From Yarrowia lipolytica (taxonomy: Eukaryota; Ascomycota; Dipodascomycetes; Dipodascales): 64,000 nucleotides of DNA. The translations under genes were made by a program, and so were the position numbers. The stretch covers positions 1,240,001 through 1,304,000 of the forward strand of contig NC_090775.1 in NCBI RefSeq assembly GCF_001761485.1, in the 5' to 3' direction. The first letter of the stretch is position 1. Each line of letters begins with the position of its first letter. Under the pieces are notes generated by a model. The model worked only from the letters and a program-made list of their open reading frames with translations, ran no database searches and was not told where the DNA came from. Shown here piece by piece: positions 61,330-64,000 of the stretch.

Positions 61330-62253
61330 TCAGGAGATTTCCGAGGCCTTGCCGGCCATGAGAAGACCGACAATGAGACCGAAAAGTCCGAGAACAGAGC
61401 CGAAAATCTCAATGACCAGAATTTTGACAAACAGAGCCGAGTCGGCGGCGTCAGCAACGGCGGCAGTGGATCCGGTGATTCCAACACAGATACCACAAAC
61501 GAGGTTGCCCAGACCGACAGTCAGACCGGCCCAGAAGAGCGAGAAGCCGGTGTACATGTTCGACTTGGTGTACACGTCTTCCACGCTCGCCAGCTTGGCC
61601 GAAAAGACAATGGCCATAATCAGACCGTAGATGGCCACCACCTCACAGAAAATAATGGAGATGAGGTTTTTGGTTGTGATTCGTGGCGCCTTGACGCCGG
61701 CTCCGATGATTGTACTTCCGGTGATGAAAATTCCCCTGAGTTAGTGTGTCTTCAAAGGTGTGTCCAGTTGTACAGCAAGCACATGAACAAGTCACTGGAA
61801 AGAAGTCACTGGAAAGAAGTCGCTGGAAGGAAGTCGCTGAATAGGGTCTCTTCCCAGGTCATTTGTGTCTCAAGTAGCATCTCTCTTCCCTTTCTTCGCC
61901 GCTCAATGGTCTAGAAACGTTGCTGCCACCGATATTGTCGTCCTTCCTAGACCCCTAGTGCCCGTCTTCCACCAGTGGCATTGCTCCCTTCATCACAAGC
62001 AACCAATGATATACTCACCAAGCAGCTCCAATCACACTCAGAGTGATACACATGCCAATGCCCAGATTGGCCCACATGAGCGGACTTGTGGTGGACAGAA
62101 ACTCGCCGACATTGAAGGACTCGCCTTCGCCCTGGAAAAGCAGGTCTGGGTTAGTACGGTAGAAAGAGCGGGGTGCGGTAGTCGCGTCAACTCACAGCCA
62201 GCAACAACTAGTCCAAACAGGAACAGTGTCGAAGCCAGGATTTTCGTAGCCAT
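61330..62253 (-). CDS. VMA16: V-ATPase proteolipid subunit c'' , three exons
   Basis: Exons are 62196-62253, 62019-62145 and 61330-61735, giving 196 residues. Introns of 50 and 283 nt end CTAACCCAG and CTAACTCAG. The protein has four to five membrane helices. Residues 86-105 ([20 protein letters not shown]) hold the proton-carrying Glu near 93, as in Vma16 TM3. The second proteolipid half has [20 protein letters not shown] and the family's [11 protein letters not shown] end. It sits in the Vo rotor ring of the vacuolar H+-ATPase. S. cerevisiae Vma16 is 213 residues, with a longer N-terminus. Its ATG is 232 bp from the divergent coiled-coil gene. Confidence 0.94.
61789..61844. repeat. 14-bp tandem repeat, 4 copies, in VMA16 intron 2
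   Basis: The unit AAGTCACTGGAAAG starts at 61789, 61803, 61817 and 61831, with two variant copies. The 56-bp block lies wholly inside the intron. Confidence 0.88.
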
Positions 62254-62485
62254 TTTTTCTGTTGCACTTCGAGGCTCGATGTCGTCGGTCGTGGTGGTCG
62301 TCACACCGTGTGCAGTGTCTCTTGTATCGATGGGAGTATAGGGTTAGGGCATACATGGAGCTTACCAGTAGGCATAAATGGTGTGCTGGATGCAGCATAA
62401 TGTGAGATCTACGGGTACGTTATCGGGAATATCAAACTACAAGTACGGATACACGATAGCTACTTGTCTTTCATTTTCGACACCA

Positions 62486-62977
62486 ATGACCAAACGTGAG
62501 TACTGTGCTAGATTTGCAGTTGGAAGTCCCCCTCTTGCCGCCCTTGTTACTAACACAGCACATCCACTACTCTCACAGGTACCCCTGATTGTATCGCCGT
62601 CGATTCGACCCCCACAAGCCGTGACGCTGCCATTCGAGTACAAGTCGTTACCGGCCAACATGCCGCAGGCGGTCAATGAAGACGATATTCTCGACACACT
62701 CGGGCAGCTGAGTCAGAAGCTGGAACAGCTGGAGCAGGATCATAGAGCCGCGGTAGCGACATACCAGAGCTGGCGGGAGAACGTGGACCAGCAGACCCGG
62801 GAAGAACAGCGCAAGATTGCTCCTGGATACCTGGATTCAGTGGACCGAATTCTGGTGCCTCAGAAGAGGACCGAAACTGTGGAGCAGGAGCAGGAGATGG
62901 ACACCGAGGAGGACGGCAAGGAGGAGGAGCCCGTCAATGAGCTGGACAAGGCCTTTGGAAAGGTCGGGCTGGAGTAA
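62486..62977 (+). CDS. Small coiled-coil protein, unidentified, with a 10-nt first exon
   Basis: Exon 1 is only 62486-62495 (ATG ACC AAA C). The intron is 62496-62558 (63 nt, GTGAGT to TACTAACACAG), and exon 2 is 62559-62977. The product is 142 residues beginning MTKPHPLLSQVPLIVSP. A coiled coil is likely at about residues 50-90 (ILDTLGQLSQKLEQLEQDH), followed by an RKIAPGYLDSVDRILVP segment and a Glu-rich tail ending DKAFGKVGLE. I do not recognise the family. Size and helical layout recall small subunits of multi-protein tethers (BLOC/DASH type), but this is speculation. If splicing does not occur, a start at 62656 (MPQAVNEDD) would still encode most of it. Confidence 0.65.
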   Translation: MTKREYCARFAVGSPPLAALVTNTAHPLLSQVPLIVSPSIRPPQAVTLPFEYKSLPANMPQAVNEDDILDTLGQLSQKLEQLEQDHRAAVATYQSWRENVDQQTREEQRKIAPGYLDSVDRILVPQKRTETVEQEQEMDTEEDGKEEEPVNELDKAFGKVGLE

Positions 62978-63195
62978 CCACGCCGGTTGGATATTGAACT
63001 ATTTGCATATTATGAACGTTATGATTGACTGTTAGGTGTGAGTAGATAGTCTACGAGTACAAGTAGCTACTATTTCACAGATAATGTATAAAGGAGACGG
63101 GTGGACTTATCTGTTATTGTAGACCTTCACAAACAATGCCAATCCATTGCTACAATTGAACACGTTACAAACATTCCCTGTATTAAGTCCATATT

Positions 63196-63210
63196 CCCCC
63201 CCCCCCCCCC
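63196..63210. repeat. C15 homopolymer
   Basis: Fifteen C in a row between the coiled-coil gene and HEM4. Confidence 0.9.
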
Positions 63211-63247
63211 TCTCTACCCATCCAAACGTGCGTCAATCTCTATCTGT

Positions 63248-63979
63248 TCACGACTCACTGAGCATAGCCTCGAGGAAATGCTCGGGATCGGGTTGCTTGG
63301 CCGTCACATCCACCTTGATGTCATTCTTCTGTAGGTAGTCCAATGTGGTAGGTCCTATACTGGCAATCTTGAAGCCATGAGCAGGGTTCTTTTTGAGATA
63401 CTCCACAATCTGAGCGGTGCCAGAGGGAGCAAAGAAACAGATCCAGTTGTGCTTGGCGTCGGGGAGCGCCCCCACAGCCTTCTCAAACCGTCCAGCAATG
63501 TCGTCCAGATCAACAGTCTCATAAACAGTGTACTCCACCAGACTTCGTCCAGCCTCTCTTAACTTGTTGGGGATGGTGTCTCGTCGCACCTTTCCTGCGT
63601 AAAAGGCAAATCGCTGGTATCCATCCGACAACAGTTGCGGCACAAGAGCGGCTCCATTACCCGTCTCTTCTCCTCGAACGTCCTTGAAGCCCAGTTCGCG
63701 GAGACACCTTGCGGTAGCCGGACCAACGGTGTATGCAGGTTTGCAGAGCAGCTCTGGACTGGCGTATTCTCCGAGGATTTCAACTGCGCGGTGAGAGGTG
63801 ACAATCACGGCGTCAATACCATCCACCTCGTTGGCAATGTGTGTTTTGAGAGATTCGATTCCGACCGGAGAATGCTGCAGAAGAGGCACAAAAACAGCAT
63901 TGTGACCCTTCTGCTCGACAAACAGCTCCTGGTAGAAATCTCGCGGCGTCGTAGGGTTCTTGAGCAGTAGGATGTTCAT
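63248..63979 (-). CDS. HEM4: Uroporphyrinogen-III synthase
   Basis: A 243-residue cytosolic enzyme that closes and isomerises hydroxymethylbilane to uroporphyrinogen III in haem synthesis. Family hallmarks are two alternating alpha/beta domains, with IDAVIVTSHRAVEIL (residues ~56-70), VGPATARCLRELGF (~85-100) and the C-terminal CFFAPSGTAQIVEYL and IASIGPTTLDYLQ. The length is normal (about 250-275 in yeasts). The first ATG at 63979 begins MNILLLKNPT, a standard start. The upstream promoter lies outside the window. Confidence 0.93.
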   Translation of the reverse strand: MNILLLKNPTTPRDFYQELFVEQKGHNAVFVPLLQHSPVGIESLKTHIANEVDGIDAVIVTSHRAVEILGEYASPELLCKPAYTVGPATARCLRELGFKDVRGEETGNGAALVPQLLSDGYQRFAFYAGKVRRDTIPNKLREAGRSLVEYTVYETVDLDDIAGRFEKAVGALPDAKHNWICFFAPSGTAQIVEYLKKNPAHGFKIASIGPTTLDYLQKNDIKVDVTAKQPDPEHFLEAMLSES

Positions 63980-64000
63980 GATTTCCCGGGGTTGCGTGTA

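Overview
The window looks like nuclear DNA of the oleaginous yeast Yarrowia lipolytica or a very close relative. It has about one gene per 2.4 kb on both strands. The eight introns that can be placed nearly all begin GTGAGT or GTAAGT and end in CTAAC followed within a few bases by CAG, so the branch point sits against the acceptor, a Yarrowia habit. The gene set mixes yeast housekeeping genes with genes that Saccharomyces lacks (uricase, queuine tRNA-ribosyltransferase, a BCAS3-like propeller). From memory, and unverified, PYK1, YNK1, uricase and DAK1 lying together suggests chromosome F.

Layout. 1-16.3 kb: the N-terminal half of a BCK1-like MAPKKK (cut by the window edge), mitochondrial ribosomal protein bL21m, the mitofusin FZO1, the tRNA-guanine transglycosylase catalytic subunit, a spliced two-RRM protein, a THO1/SARNP homologue and a BCAS3-like protein. 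17.9-26.6 kb: a septin-like GTPase, an F-box-like protein, an uncharacterised probably mitochondrial protein and two tandem GRE2-type reductases. 26.6-35.7 kb is gene-poor and holds only one convincing gene, a secreted tandem eight-cysteine protein. 35.7-50.4 kb: REV1, a divergent secreted aspartic protease, PYK1 (three exons), YNK1 (two exons) and uricase. 51.8-64 kb is dense: dihydroxyacetone kinase, RNA polymerase III subunit RPC34, NTR2, URA6, SNU23, RPB8 (two exons), VMA16 (three exons), a small coiled-coil protein with a 10-nt first exon, and HEM4.

These are independent eukaryotic genes, not operons. Loose functional groupings exist: splicing and transcription (NTR2, SNU23, RPC34, RPB8, THO1), mitochondria (bL21m, FZO1, the 22.3 kb gene) and central or salvage metabolism (PYK1, DAK, UOX, URA6, YNK1, HEM4). 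Intergenic DNA is rich in short tandem repeats, CACGTG sites and a recurring GTAC/CTTGTA word. No tRNA, rRNA, CRISPR array, intact transposon or virus-like element could be supported. Nothing here is clearly a new biological system. The best leads are a five-copy 17-bp CACGTG array, the duplicated cysteine-rich secreted protein, a septin-like protein without a recognisable DxxG motif, and the unidentified gene with a 10-nt first exon.
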